A stretch of DNA of 64,000 bases from Onchidella celtica (taxonomy: Eukaryota; Mollusca; Gastropoda; Systellommatophora; Onchidiidae): the NCBI GenBank assembly GCA_963931925.1, contig OZ007576.1:19484203-19548202 (forward strand), written 5' to 3'. The notes under the pieces are model-generated. The model did not search any database. It was given only the letters and a program-made list of their open reading frames with translations, and had not been told where the DNA came from. The position numbers were made by a program, and so were the translations under genes. Below are positions 23,413 to 34,900 of this stretch, piece after piece; position 1 is the stretch's first letter; every line of letters begins with the position of its first letter.

Positions 23413-24816
23413 ATCGTATTGAAAACCAAAGCATTTTATTTGATCTTGCCAGACCAGTGAGAGTGCACCTGAGTGACAAGTTGGAGTGATTTGTCAGCTG
23501 CATATAAAAATTGAGTTTGGACTAGATCTAGGTGATACGATGTATTTATACGCCAAAATGTACGCACATTGCTTGTTATTGGCGAACACTCCTTTCAGTT
23601 GTTTTTATGGTTTCATACTTAATGCGCCGTTGTGCGTGCAGTGTATCACACTTGAAACGAGACATCACATCATACGTTGGGGATCCATATTTAGATGAAG
23701 TGTCACGCTTGAAGATCAAATGTTGTGCGTAGAGCGAGAATTCCCAACCTGAGGTCAATTTGGCCAGTCCAGAGGGTCAATTTGCTGATTCCGGATTAGT
23801 ACATTTAAAAAAAAAAATATAATAATTTAAAGCAAATAAAAATTAATTAATTAATTACAGGTGAGAAAAAAAAATTGTGGAGTGGAACTATTTTGGGGGA
23901 AAATCCTAATCTTTTTTTCTACCATATGGACCTAACAGTTTGTTATTTTATTCTTAATCACTGTCAGTTTTTGAAGTGTGGTTTTGGAGCCTTTTCACTA
24001 AACATACTTACGTGGGCTTAGGTCCACCACAGTGATTGTACTTTCGTAAAATTTGGGTCGCCTTTGCCGTCTGTACATCACTGTCGCCCATCCCAGTAAC
24101 CTTGAGAAATCAAAGCTGCGAATCGCGGATGTCCTGAGCAAAACGGAATTATGCGTGGGCGCTGCTATTTTGTACAATGTATTCTACTTACAGCTAAAGG
24201 ATATGATGATAGAGACAGTGGCTTCTTTTTTTTTAATTTGATTAAATATATATTGTCACGTTGACAAGAAATTCAAGTAAATCCGGACTTGAACATCCGT
24301 TATAAGCATGAAGTCCTGTGTTGTCTAGTGATTTTTTCTGTGTAATACTTCGTTTTAAGCATAATTATTTTATTGTATTGAATGTCCGGTGTTTATAAAG
24401 ATCTCTAAGACTTTTTTTTTCACGACTTTTTTTTTTTTTTTTTTAAATTTATTTTGGCAACGAAACCCAGAAACGAAATGGGGGCACCGGAAAGGGGGGG
24501 GGGGGTCGGAAGGAAGCTTGGAAAGATGCTGGACTACACTGCTCATTCATCTCTCAACATCTTCATCTCTTCATTAGCCCCGCAGAGACTGACGTAGTCG
24601 GTTCCTAGAGCATGCTTTTTTTTTTTTTGTACATATCGAGAGCCTCATGATACACTGTCGTATCTCGGCTTTTTACAGTTTTTCAGGAGAAGCAAAAAAT
24701 TAATGCATGTAATTCTTTATCAGACTGATACGTTTCAATCGGAAAAGGTCTTTAACACTTATTTTTTCAACATTTCCCCACCGGCCTAACAGTCTGTGGG
24801 TTGTCAAGGGCCACAA

Positions 24817-25205
24817 GCAGGACATGTTGGTCTAGGGCAAGGTGCATGCCTATATGGTGCCAAAGGTACCAGGTTCGATCCCCGGTCGGTGCAGGCATGT
24901 TGGAATTTTTTTCGGGAATTTAAAATTCTTGTCCCTGATCCTATGGTAGGCAGGATCGAGCACCTAGTCTTCTCGGATAAGGACGAAAAATTCGGAGGGC
25001 CCATGTGCACGCTGCGCACGTTAAAGATACCTTGGCAGTTAGTCGAGAGTCGAGAAGAGCAGGCCGAACAAGGCCGCTGCCCAGGTAAAATTATGAAAAA
25101 AAAAACTCATCTCTACCACCTTAACACACAGAAACAAGAAGAAGAAAAGTCAGGTGTGGATGCCGAGAGCAGCGAAAGTCCTTTAGCAAAGACCTAAACA
25201 CAGGA
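24817..25205 (+). mobile_element. tRNA-derived SINE, copy 3 (best B box)
   Basis: Head with ATGTTGGTCTAGGGC and an intact B box GGTTCGATCCC. Body with TCGGAGGGCCCATGTGCACG, GCACGTTAAAGATACC, a tail AACAAGAAGAAGAAAAGTC and an end GCAAAGACCTAAACACAGGA. A 133-codon open frame across it is a by-product of the repeat. Confidence 0.9.
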
Positions 25206-25209
25206 GACC

Positions 25210-26870
25210 CTACCAAACGCGCCCACCAACCACTTGCATTTTGTGAGTTGATTTAAAAAGCGCCAGGGAGAGATCGATACTAGATCTAGGGCGCCGTCAG
25301 ACACACAACAACATGCTGGCAGTTTTTACCTGCACATGCCGCAACGAATACAAAACAAAAGAACGAGAGGGAGGAAAAAAAAAAGGTAATCAACTCATTT
25401 TGTGTGCATCGTTGAGGAGGAGGTCAATGTCCGCGGGCCACAGTACGGCGGGGCGAGAGAGGTGGAAGCAAGGAAAGGTGCAGACAGGACACAAGCTGGA
25501 TGGAGCAACGCGGGGCAGGGCAGACTCTCCCGCCGTTCATATCGATTGTTCTTTTGGCTAGATGAGAGATGTAGATCCAGATATTTCCCGGAATAGATGG
25601 CAGTATAGAGTGTATGTTGTAAAGAGGGGGAGGGAGGTGTTGAGTTTGGGTTTTGAGTTTAAAGGCACGATAATGGCCACTTTGCGCCGTCTGTCACGTT
25701 TTTTTTTCATTGAGTTACTTGGGTGTATTTTCAATTTTCAGATTCTTATAAACAAGATGGTATAGAAGTAAAATTAAAAATATAATCGGGGGAAAGGTCC
25801 GCACTGTAAAGTATGTCTATCTGTGATATGAATTTTGAAAATATGTTGAAGAGAGGGAGGTGGAGTAGGAGACATGACTGTATCCAAAAAAAAACTAGAT
25901 CAGTTTGGTTTTTTTTTTTTTTTGCTCACTTGAAATTATGTCTGGATTCCGTTAGATGATTGGGATGTTCGTGTCCTAGTGGAAATGAAAGTATTTCCAG
26001 GAACAAGACTAGAGTCGCTGTATGTGCACATTGCTCACTGAGTTTATATTGGTTTGTCGATAGGATTATCTGACGCCGATTTTTGAAATTTATTTTGTCT
26101 GTTTATTTACACTACGTAATAGATCATGTATCTACATTTATGTAAGGTGTGTCCACATGTTTCCGCTTCATTATTATTGTAGCCGCTCAGCTGCGCTTTT
26201 GATAAGGCATCAAATTTGTTTGTTTGCTTGCTTGTGTGTGCGTGTGTATGTTTGTTTTTCCGTTTCAAATTCTTTTAAAGCAATAGATCTTACACAGCGT
26301 ATTGTGTAACGCAGCGGCCTACTGGTGATTCATGAATGTATCACCAAATGAGCCTGTAGCATAAATCAAGCACGTCAGCCAGGTTAAAGTTTTAAATCGA
26401 TATAACGATCTGGGAGGAGGAGGGGGGTGGTGGGGGCGGTTGTGTTGTCGGGGTCATCCGTAAAGTACGAACATTGTCGAATTGCGGCTTTTTTCGGTGT
26501 TGTTTTTTTTCAACCCTTCTCCCCATGTACGCTTTTCCTACGCTTGGCTTCAAACACCCCCCTCCTCCCTCACCCCTTGTGCGAGCGGACGGCCATTAGA
26601 ACAGTGAATGTTCAAGAGAAGGCCGTAATGTTATTAAAGTGACGTTTTGTAAGGACTATCTGTTTCATTAGGGCAGATTACCCATTCGATTTGCATGCAG
26701 TCCTACAAATCAGTTTGAAAAAGGGAAAAAAAAAAAACACTTTTAAATTTATTGCTATCACTGAAAAGCGTACTTTTAAACGCTCGCCAGACTTTCTCCC
26801 GCCAGACCACCATGCCGCCACCCTCCATGTACGCGTTTCATACCACGGTGCTATCCTTCTCTGTCAGTAC
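25210..26870. other. Intergenic DNA without recognised features
   Basis: Unique-looking DNA with purine-rich patches and poly-T runs; no exon recognised. Confidence 0.45.
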
Positions 26871-26875
26871 TGGTG

Positions 26876-27030
26876 GTTGGTGGAGGCTACTATAATAATT
26901 GTACTTGTAGGGTCTCCCCCGACCCATCTTTCTGATATATTCCTACAATATCGTCTTGTGTCTTGTTGTTGTTGTTTGTTTCCTAACACAATGTGACCTT
27001 TGTTGTGTCGACGTGCTGTCTCCAAACTCC
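26876..27030. repeat. Short interspersed repeat family G, copy
   Basis: GGTGGTTGGTGGAGGCT, GGGTCTCC, CCTAACACAATGTGACC and GTCGACGTGCTGTCTCCAAA occur in the order shared by at least eight copies in the window. Typical copies end in repeated AACTCA. Confidence 0.65.
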
Positions 27031-27449
27031 CTCCACACCCACTTCCTTTTTTTTTCCCAGAGCGTACGTACCTTAAAGACCAGCCTTTAGGTCATCAAGA
27101 TGTGAAGTCTACGTGCAAGGTATTACTGTCGTTACGTGACTGTTCTTAGCGACCTCCTCTACAATAGCATCCTTACCGGATATATTTAGCCTATCGCGCA
27201 GTGCCGATGACAGTGTTGTGTATATTAATTATGTGGGCGGCTTGTGATTATAAGGGACAAACGGGCCGTCTTTTCATTAAAAGAGGATGTTGTGAAAGCA
27301 CCCATTGACATGTATATTGTGTCGGCAGGTAATCGGACTTTTCAGTGTGCTGTAGAGGTTAGTTTTCTTAGCGCTTGGCTTCGGAGGATCATCGTGTGTC
27401 TGTTCGGTGAGAAATAATAGTGATAAGTATTTTACAGTTGAAGGGATTA

Positions 27450-27590
27450 GCTGCTCTGTAGGTAAAATACCTGAGTCCACCTGGACTCTTAAGTAAACAG
27501 TATAGTTGTGCATAAAGACCAGCACGCGTGCTGTCTTCTGTGTAAAAGGCATTAACCCAGGACTGTTATTATTAGATCGAGACATGAGTC
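27450..27590. repeat. Interspersed repeat family F, copy 2
   Basis: GAGTCCACCTGGACTCTTAA, GTTGTGCATAAAGACCAGCA and GCTGTCTTCTGTG followed by GCATTAACCCAGGACTG match 13018-13320 and 44630-44740. The first block is itself a short palindrome (GAGTCCACCTGGACTC). Confidence 0.65.
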
Positions 27591-27599
27591 AGACAATAC

Positions 27600-28049
27600 A
27601 CGAAAAATACTTTTTTTTGCTCTATATGATTATATCACTTTTACTTTTTTGTGACTTTAGCACTGCATTATGTGGTTGTGCGAATTAGAACTAAGCAAAA
27701 GCCCATCTGTTGTAGCCCGAGTTGATTAGTTTTTCGTATATTATATTTAAATTTATAGCCAGGATTACCACAAGTTATTTGAATTGTCAGTAGCACGTCA
27801 GTGTTTTAACTTCGAACAAACCGAAACTATTTAACTGGTTGAACTTAACGAGTTTAATATTCTTGATCCATCCGATGTTCCGCTGCATGAGTTTATTATA
27901 ATTGCGAATCCAGGAGTGTGGGATCGAAAGTACGTGTTGTTTTGTTTTGTTTTTTTGTCGGAAGTGTGAGTAAGCATTCAGGCAAAAGGAACACATTTTC
28001 AGACCTGCCAACTATCCCTCGCAGGTGTCGGTAAGGACGTGAGAGATAC

Positions 28050-28085
<36 letters not shown>

Positions 28086-30251
28086 GGGGGGGGGGAAGGG
28101 AAGTTCCAGTCAGGTTTAAAGATGAAGTTGGCCAGTCCAGTAAAGTGCAAGTCAGTGGCAATAGTGGACGTATTATACTTAATATCCACTAGTTACTTTA
28201 CATGATGCGATATCCACTAGTTACTTTACATGATGTGACCTATAAAGTGTGTTACAGAGTTTTGTATTTGTGTTCCCTGGAAATCATGACTAACCGACAG
28301 TTTCAGTTTGTCTTCATAAGGCTTGCCTGTCCTTGCCCCTTGAAGTGTCCCGTATTGAAATGGCCATAGGTCTGTATTTTTACTTGTACATGTGTATAGA
28401 AACCGAGCAATTACATGAGCATTATTTTCAACTGAGAGCCCAGAAATAAATTGCTGTGTCTGGAATTTCGCCGTGTGTTCGACATACTCACCAAGCTTGG
28501 GCCAGTGATAAATGAGTAATACATTTTGATATCCTGACACACGGAACTAAAATTGCAATCAGGAATTTCTAGAGTTATAGTTCTCAAGTTACCTTGTCGA
28601 GCGCGAAGATTAATGTTCTTTTTCTTCCTGCTCCTGTCAGTTGCCATTCACGAAGTCTTTCCTGAGCATGTTCTTTCATGACTTGTCTTGTGATGATAAG
28701 CCTGGTTTAAATGGTGGAGCTTTAGTAAACGACAGGGTGATATTGGATCGGTTTTTAATCCAGTTACTGAGGAATGGAATCAGGCAGTCCTTTCTTTCTT
28801 TCTTTCTTTCTTCCTTAATCAAATGCCTGAACTTCTGGCTGAAGGAACTGTTTATAATGTAATGAAATTCAGTTAAGATGGAAACTCGCGTCTCTCAGAC
28901 ATGTTGGAACATTTGGCGTGCACCTTTTTTGTTTAAAAAAAAAAAAACATGTGAGAAATTACGAAATCAACGTGTCTTTCTGAGTTCACGGAAGGTGTTT
29001 GTCATAGAAGGGACCGACATTTGGGATACTGGCTGGTGCGCTTGTGAATGCCCGTTTTCCCTGTTCTCCATATGATTTATCTTTCCAAGTCTGTGGACCG
29101 TATGGGATTATCAGCATGTGCTTATATCAGTCTGAAGTCACCGCTTAAAATAGACCAACCCGAGTTGTTGATGTCACCAGAGTCCGTTGTTTAACAAGTG
29201 CTAGGAAATTACGACAGTTTGGGAGGTCCGGCGTTACTAAAGGACAGTACGGACAGGGCCTGAGTTAAAAAACTTTTTTTTAGAAAACTACCACCTGAAG
29301 GGGCCCGGCCCGAAAACTATCGTGGATCATGGAATACGAGTTTTGTGTTTTTTTTTGTTTTTTTAAGCTCCTGAGTCCACAATAACGGTGATAACATTCT
29401 CGAATGATACAACGCGACTCGGCATTACTTGAAGCGATCGCTTTGTCATTTTGTTTTGAAATGCTTCTCACTTCTCAGCAGTGGTAGTTACACAGAGAGT
29501 TGTTTTCATTATGTGATCTGTGCTGTATTTAGTTCCGAAGCAGATTTTTTGGGACAACAATTTGTGTCATAATTGCTGGCAAGGCAAAGAGTTTTGAATG
29601 GGAACGGTGCCAGCAAGTAGCCTACATACTGTGGTGTAAGCTTGTGGGTAATCTGTTGGTGTTTTTTTTTTCCCTTCTCCTAAAGGTGGGGTGGGGAGGC
29701 CTGACAATCAGATACTGGCCGCATTTATGTGCATATAGCACTGGTCCGGTTGAGTGAATTGACGTCAAACAGTCTGTAGACTGGAATTAGTGTGGCTTAC
29801 ACGTCTTAGTGGTCAGAGATTAATGGCCTTGGTGCTGGAAGTGTGCAGTGTTTGGTTGTAGTGGTGTTGGTAAGCTGGCGACGGTTTGTATTCAGTACAG
29901 TGTTTTAAGAAAAGTGATTGAAACTTGTGAGGTTTACAAATCGCGGTGCATATATTCATACTGTGTTTGTATTCACAGCCTGGATATGTAAGGCTTAGAG
30001 ATTTATTTATTGTTTTGAGAATGAAAAAATATTTCTAGAACTAATAAGGGTTGAAATTTTTTCTGTCTGTAGGAAACACATTATTAGCTTGTAAAAAAAA
30101 AAAAAGGAAGGAAATGTGTTGATTCAGAACGGGTTCAGACAAAATAAGCATTAATTCGTACACAAGAATATGTGAACATTGACAGTCGGCTTGATATCAA
30201 TTCTGTGATAGATTCAGTGACTCGAGAGTGATTCTCACGTTGTCCATTATA
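27600..30251. other. Region upstream of PHKG exon 1
   Basis: No coding exon recognised. Contains a GA tract (28050-28090), a 28-bp direct repeat (28182-28237) and a TTTC microsatellite (28790-28815). Two acceptor-like sites, TTTGTATTCACAG (ending 29981) and TTTTCTGTCTGTAG (ending near 30073), precede the exon-1 start codon, so a spliced 5' leader is possible but not shown. Confidence 0.4.
28182..28237. repeat. 28-bp direct tandem duplication
   Basis: Two adjacent, nearly identical copies of a unit starting ATATCCACTAGTTACTTTAC. Confidence 0.95.
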
Positions 30252-31600
30252 ATGGAGTGTCTCGTGGACGATAAAATGAACTCCAATCTGCCTAGCTGCC
30301 CCAAGTGTGGCCTGGACACCGCCGGGGCTCCCAACATGTCCCAGTCCTCATTTTCTCTGTGTGAGAACTGCAAAAGTGCCATCAGCAGCGCTGTGGTCAA
30401 CAACAACCCCATGCCACAGACACATCGAGACTTTGTGCCATATCCCAACGTCAGCCCTCCACGATGGTGTACCTGCACAGAGAGAACTTTAACAACGACG
30501 TTTCCTCCAGAGTATCACCTGACTTCCCAGAATGTAGATGTACCAATGAGTAGACCAAGGAGTAGCAGTAGTCCCTACAGTATTATGTCCCATCCATCCT
30601 ATACGTTATCTAGTCAGACTTTGGGATCGGAGCCCAGCCCATCACATGGCCACAGCCCCGCCCAGAGCCACACCCCACCGGCTAACCAATCCCTGTCTAG
30701 TCGCCCCCAACAGTCAGACAGCCCTGCCAGCTCGCCGGCTGACGCTTCGAATGCAAAATCCTGTGATGACCATCAGACCACTAGTCATTTCCCCTGCAGT
30801 TCCCCGCCTCCGAGCCAGGACGAGGTGGACGAGGCCTACAGGCCTAGGGTACTCTCGGACTCCACTCGCTGTTCCCTCCACAACAGCCCGGAACTGTGCA
30901 AACAGTGTGGTGGGGTCACCCGGACTCGTGATAAGGAGTCTGGCTCCAACATCAATAAATTTTACTACCATCGTTCATTGCCGTCTTCTGGAGGAACTGC
31001 CCTCGGTTCTTCATCCATCGCGTCTTCACCGCCTCTCGAGACGTCTACAACGTCCTCCGCCAGGTTATGCAACCAGAACCTTCAGTTGTCTCCGAGCAAG
31101 TCACCCACGGGTCGAAGACACGTCCACGGCAGTGGTGAGTTCAAAACTAAAATAACAGACTCGCCCCCATCGGCGTTTGGACGTACATCTGATTCCCCGC
31201 GACAAGAAGCTGGTGGCTTGAAATGGGACCATTTGAAGGGGAAAGGCGGTGTGGATGTCAGCCCTCGCCTTCAGTCTCGGTCGGAGATCATTAACCATAA
31301 CATGAAACACAATAGAATGACCACGGTTAAGGTCAGAACCAGCCCTCGCAGTAGTAAATCGTCCAGGAACGGCCGGAGGCCCAAGCAGCTGTTGGGTGGG
31401 GCGGCTCAATCTGGTGGTCACTTGCTCCACAGAGGACTAGGGGGTTCTGGGGTCATGGAGGTAGACAGCCCTCTGTGTTTGTTACCCCAGGATTTACTGT
31501 ATGAACTCCACGACTTGAGTCACGAGAATGACGATCTTTCTGCCGATGTTGTGTACTCGCTGCAACTCAAGAATTACGGCATTCAGGAAATTCTGGGAAA
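30252..31600 (+). CDS. PHKG: PHKG exon 1: Ser/Pro-rich, Cys-motif N-terminal extension plus start of kinase
   Basis: The start is ATG 30252, with A at -3 and G at +4, and an in-frame TGA at 30192-30194 upstream. A GTG further up (30228) was not chosen because this is a nuclear gene. The exon encodes 449 residues plus two bases of codon 450. Visible features: C16-x2-C19 and C37-x2-C40 pairs, C73-x-C75, a C207-x2-H210-x5-C216-x2-C219 cluster, and a long Ser/Pro-rich stretch with over fifteen S/T-P dipeptides and an RSSSSP motif (103-108). The tail is basic, then acidic. It ends NYGIQEILG at the donor AAA|GTAAGT, matching the ENYEPKEILGRG start of vertebrate gamma kinase domains. No signal peptide or membrane segment is seen. 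The extension is probably disordered apart from possible zinc sites. Confidence 0.88.
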
Positions 31601-31924
31601 GTAAGTGATAAATCTATCTTAGTACAAGTAATGATCGTATATCAGTATGGTATTACTTTCCGTTGAGCTGTAATTATGCATATGAATCATAGTTAATTTA
31701 ATATTGGCTACCAGAAGTGAAACCCGAGAGTACTCATTGGTTTCATTGGTTACCGTCTCTCTCTCTTCTCTTTCGCTCTCTTTCTCTCTCTCGCTTCCTC
31801 TTTCCCTGTAATTCTTTCTCTTTCTCTCTCTTTTTCTCTTATTCTTTATCTCTCTCTCTCTCTTTTCTCTCTGTTTCTCTGTCATGTATCTCTCTCTCTC
31901 TCTCTCTCTCGCTCTCTCTCTCGC

Positions 31925-31968
<44 letters not shown>

Positions 31969-34900
31969 TGTCTCTTTTCAGTTCTCTCTTTCTCTCTCAG
32001 TCTCTCTGTCCCTCTGTCTTTCTCTCCCGCTCCACCGTTCTCTCTCTCTCTTTCGTCTCTTTTTCTTTCTCAGCAGACAACATTAACAGCAATTACGTCT
32101 GAATTTATTCATAACAGTTTTATCCGCCTGGTTGCACTTTTATAATTAAATAGACGCTTTTCAAACCCCTGACAAGTTCTCTTTTTAGACAGTTTCCAGT
32201 GATCATTATGACAGATTCCTTATCAAACTGCTCATCCAGCGAAATGTTGCCCTAACTTTTTCCCCACATCAAAATCCTACATTATTCATGCCTGATATTT
32301 TCAAGTCAAATAGCATTGCCAACTTCGGGTGTAAATTCATGGCAGCTCAGAGAAACTGTCGTATGTCAGATTTTCCAAAAATTGAAAATCTGTTGCCAAT
32401 CTAACTAAATGGGCGTTGCAAGACGAAAGCTGCCTCCAGTTTTTTAGGAATCAGTTTGGAATTAATAATTCTTTTGTACGACAGACACAACAGGAATCAA
32501 TTTTTTTTTCTTCTTTGCTTCTCCCGAAAAGTAGTGATCTTGACATACGACGGTTTTCGTGGTCGGTGACGAATTATTCATAAAGGTTATGAGCAGCGCT
32601 GTATGGATGTCTCTTTCTTCATTCCCTGCTAGTTTTGTTTCATTGGCTGTCTTTTTCTTTCATTAAGTTGTTCTTCATTCTCTCTTTCCATCCATGTAGG
32701 CTGAAAAATTATGTAATGAAAGTGCGGCGCCGGTGACGCTGAATCGCATAAGTGGATCAGTGGTGAATTACGAAAGAAAAACTGAGCCGGATTTTTAATC
32801 CTATTGTTCAAAACTTCAAAGGTAGCTCTTAAAAGCTGTTGGAAGACTGAGGCGGTTTTTGGCATATCGATTAAACTTAATTTTTCTAACGAATTTTGTA
32901 AGAATTAAATGCATGTAATTATGACAACTGATTGAAACGGTCTTTATACGTGTTGCCCGGACAAAATTATGGAAACTTTCGCATGCATTGGTCTTTCTGA
33001 CGGAACTTTCAAGACAAGTCCACAAGCTGGGCGGTTATCTGGCAGTTGAAGAAATGTAGTTGTCAAAAACATAGTCTGAAAACATTGTCATAAACTCATG
33101 ACCAAAACAAACTGCTTGACTAGGCCTGTCTCTGTGTCGCCTTGGGCTAGCCTATTGAGTTGTGTTAGGCGCGCGCGCACAGTCACAGTCTGTGGATGTT
33201 CCTGTTGTGTGTTAGTATACTGAGTCTATCCAAAGATCTATCATGTTTATACAGTCCAGTGACTTTAGGGTTGGTACATCAGGCTAATCGATCTAAAGTT
33301 CGAAAACAACATAGTCGATATCTACAACAAAAAACCGGCTCAATTTTCCAACAGGGGTCGGCGGCTTATTGCGCAATGCGTTGCATAACAGGTGAAAAAC
33401 CGGCTCAGTCTTCCATACCCCAAGAAAACCAGTGCAGCGATTAGCCCATTTGCCAATTCCTGTCATGAAAAATTTTTCACTTTTCGTGATCTCGGGGTGT
33501 AAAAGTTGATACGTGCAAGTTGTAACAGTAACAAGAATATCCGTCATCCGGACTTGTAGAACCGAGAAAACGAGAAAAGGGAGGGGGAGGGGGGGGGGGG
33601 AGTATTTATCAAGATAAATAACAAAATGATATGCCAGCGTGGAGTTGTCATTTTTATCCAGGGGTCATAGCCGACCTTGAAAATCTTGGGGGGAAAAAAA
33701 AGACGTTTTTCAGGGTCTTGAAAACCCTCGAAAACAGTCCAGCATCTGTGAAAAACCTTGAAAGGGATAAGATCAAAACCCTCAAAAAAAAAAATCCAAA
33801 AAAAAAATAATTTTGATCAGATAACAACAAAAGAAAAAAACGGAATGCAAACGAGCAACCAGTTTCAGTGCGATTTGGGGACAAGGAAATGTTATACATC
33901 ATGTATGTAGCAAGTTACTTATTTTACTTTGATCTTGCATTGGTGTTTTGTAACTTCGAAAACTGAATTGAATCCTGAAAAAAAACAACAAGAACTGATA
34001 AATCCTTGAATGTAAACATGAAAAGTTGGCCATGAAGCCTGTTTACCGCGCTGAGACAAGACCTCTTGATGTTCCGAACCGAAACGTATTCTCATGGCTC
34101 TTGTTATCGGTACGTGCGCACCCCAAGCGTTTTTGCGCTAGGGGCGCATACGTATACATGCCTATCCCTAAAACCGTCCTTATCTTCAGAATTTTTAATA
34201 TTACTAGTAACTGCCCCATTCTTCGAATGGTAAAAAACAAAGCTCACCACTCCAGACCGAAAGGAATCAGCACAAAGACATTGATGTCGAGACACTTTAG
34301 GTCAGCCACATAAAATCGGCGATCAATAGATAGATAGGATAGTATTACAGTAGTACACAGTGCACAGTAGTGCGCACCGAGCATTTTTCATGGGCTCATG
34401 TGTTCGTAAAAAATGATCTAAATATTTACGCAGTTTTCTTGGTATGAATGAATGGCGCTCACCTCATCTGTATAACACTATACCCTGTATCACTATCAAA
34501 GTTTTCTTGGCGTGCGTGGCTGGATCGTGAACTCTAGTTTACATTTCCGGTAAGAGGCGGAAATGACGAAATTGACGGAAGTACATTATCACGTCGTATT
34601 CGCAATCATGAATTGATAACTGATAATTATAACTGAATTTCTGGGAAAAGTAAAGAGTTTCGGGAAAAAATGAGCTCGACACGTACAGGCTTAATAAATT
34701 TTACATACATGTGCCAAGTTTCATTTCTCTACGTGGCGTTGTAAAAAAGCCTTTGCGGGAACAAAGTTGGGCCCAAGCTCCATTATTATATGATTATCGA
34801 ATCCCAAACCCTGCCCCCCCCCCCCCCCGGGGGCCCCATAAAAAAAATAAAATAAATAGGAGGAAAACAAACAGAAAATCTGAAGGAATAATTGATTAAG

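Noticed and set aside
30228..30251. Upstream GTG as the start of PHKG exon 1
   Set aside because: Nuclear genes rarely start at GTG, and the ATG at 30252 has a good Kozak context.
31135..31158. GT...AG pair inside exon 1
   Set aside because: Only 24 bases, too short for a spliceosomal intron, and the frame is open across it.
33660..33780. Possible repeat with CCTTGAAAA motifs, also near 62390
   Set aside because: Similarity is short and low-complexity; I could not define borders.
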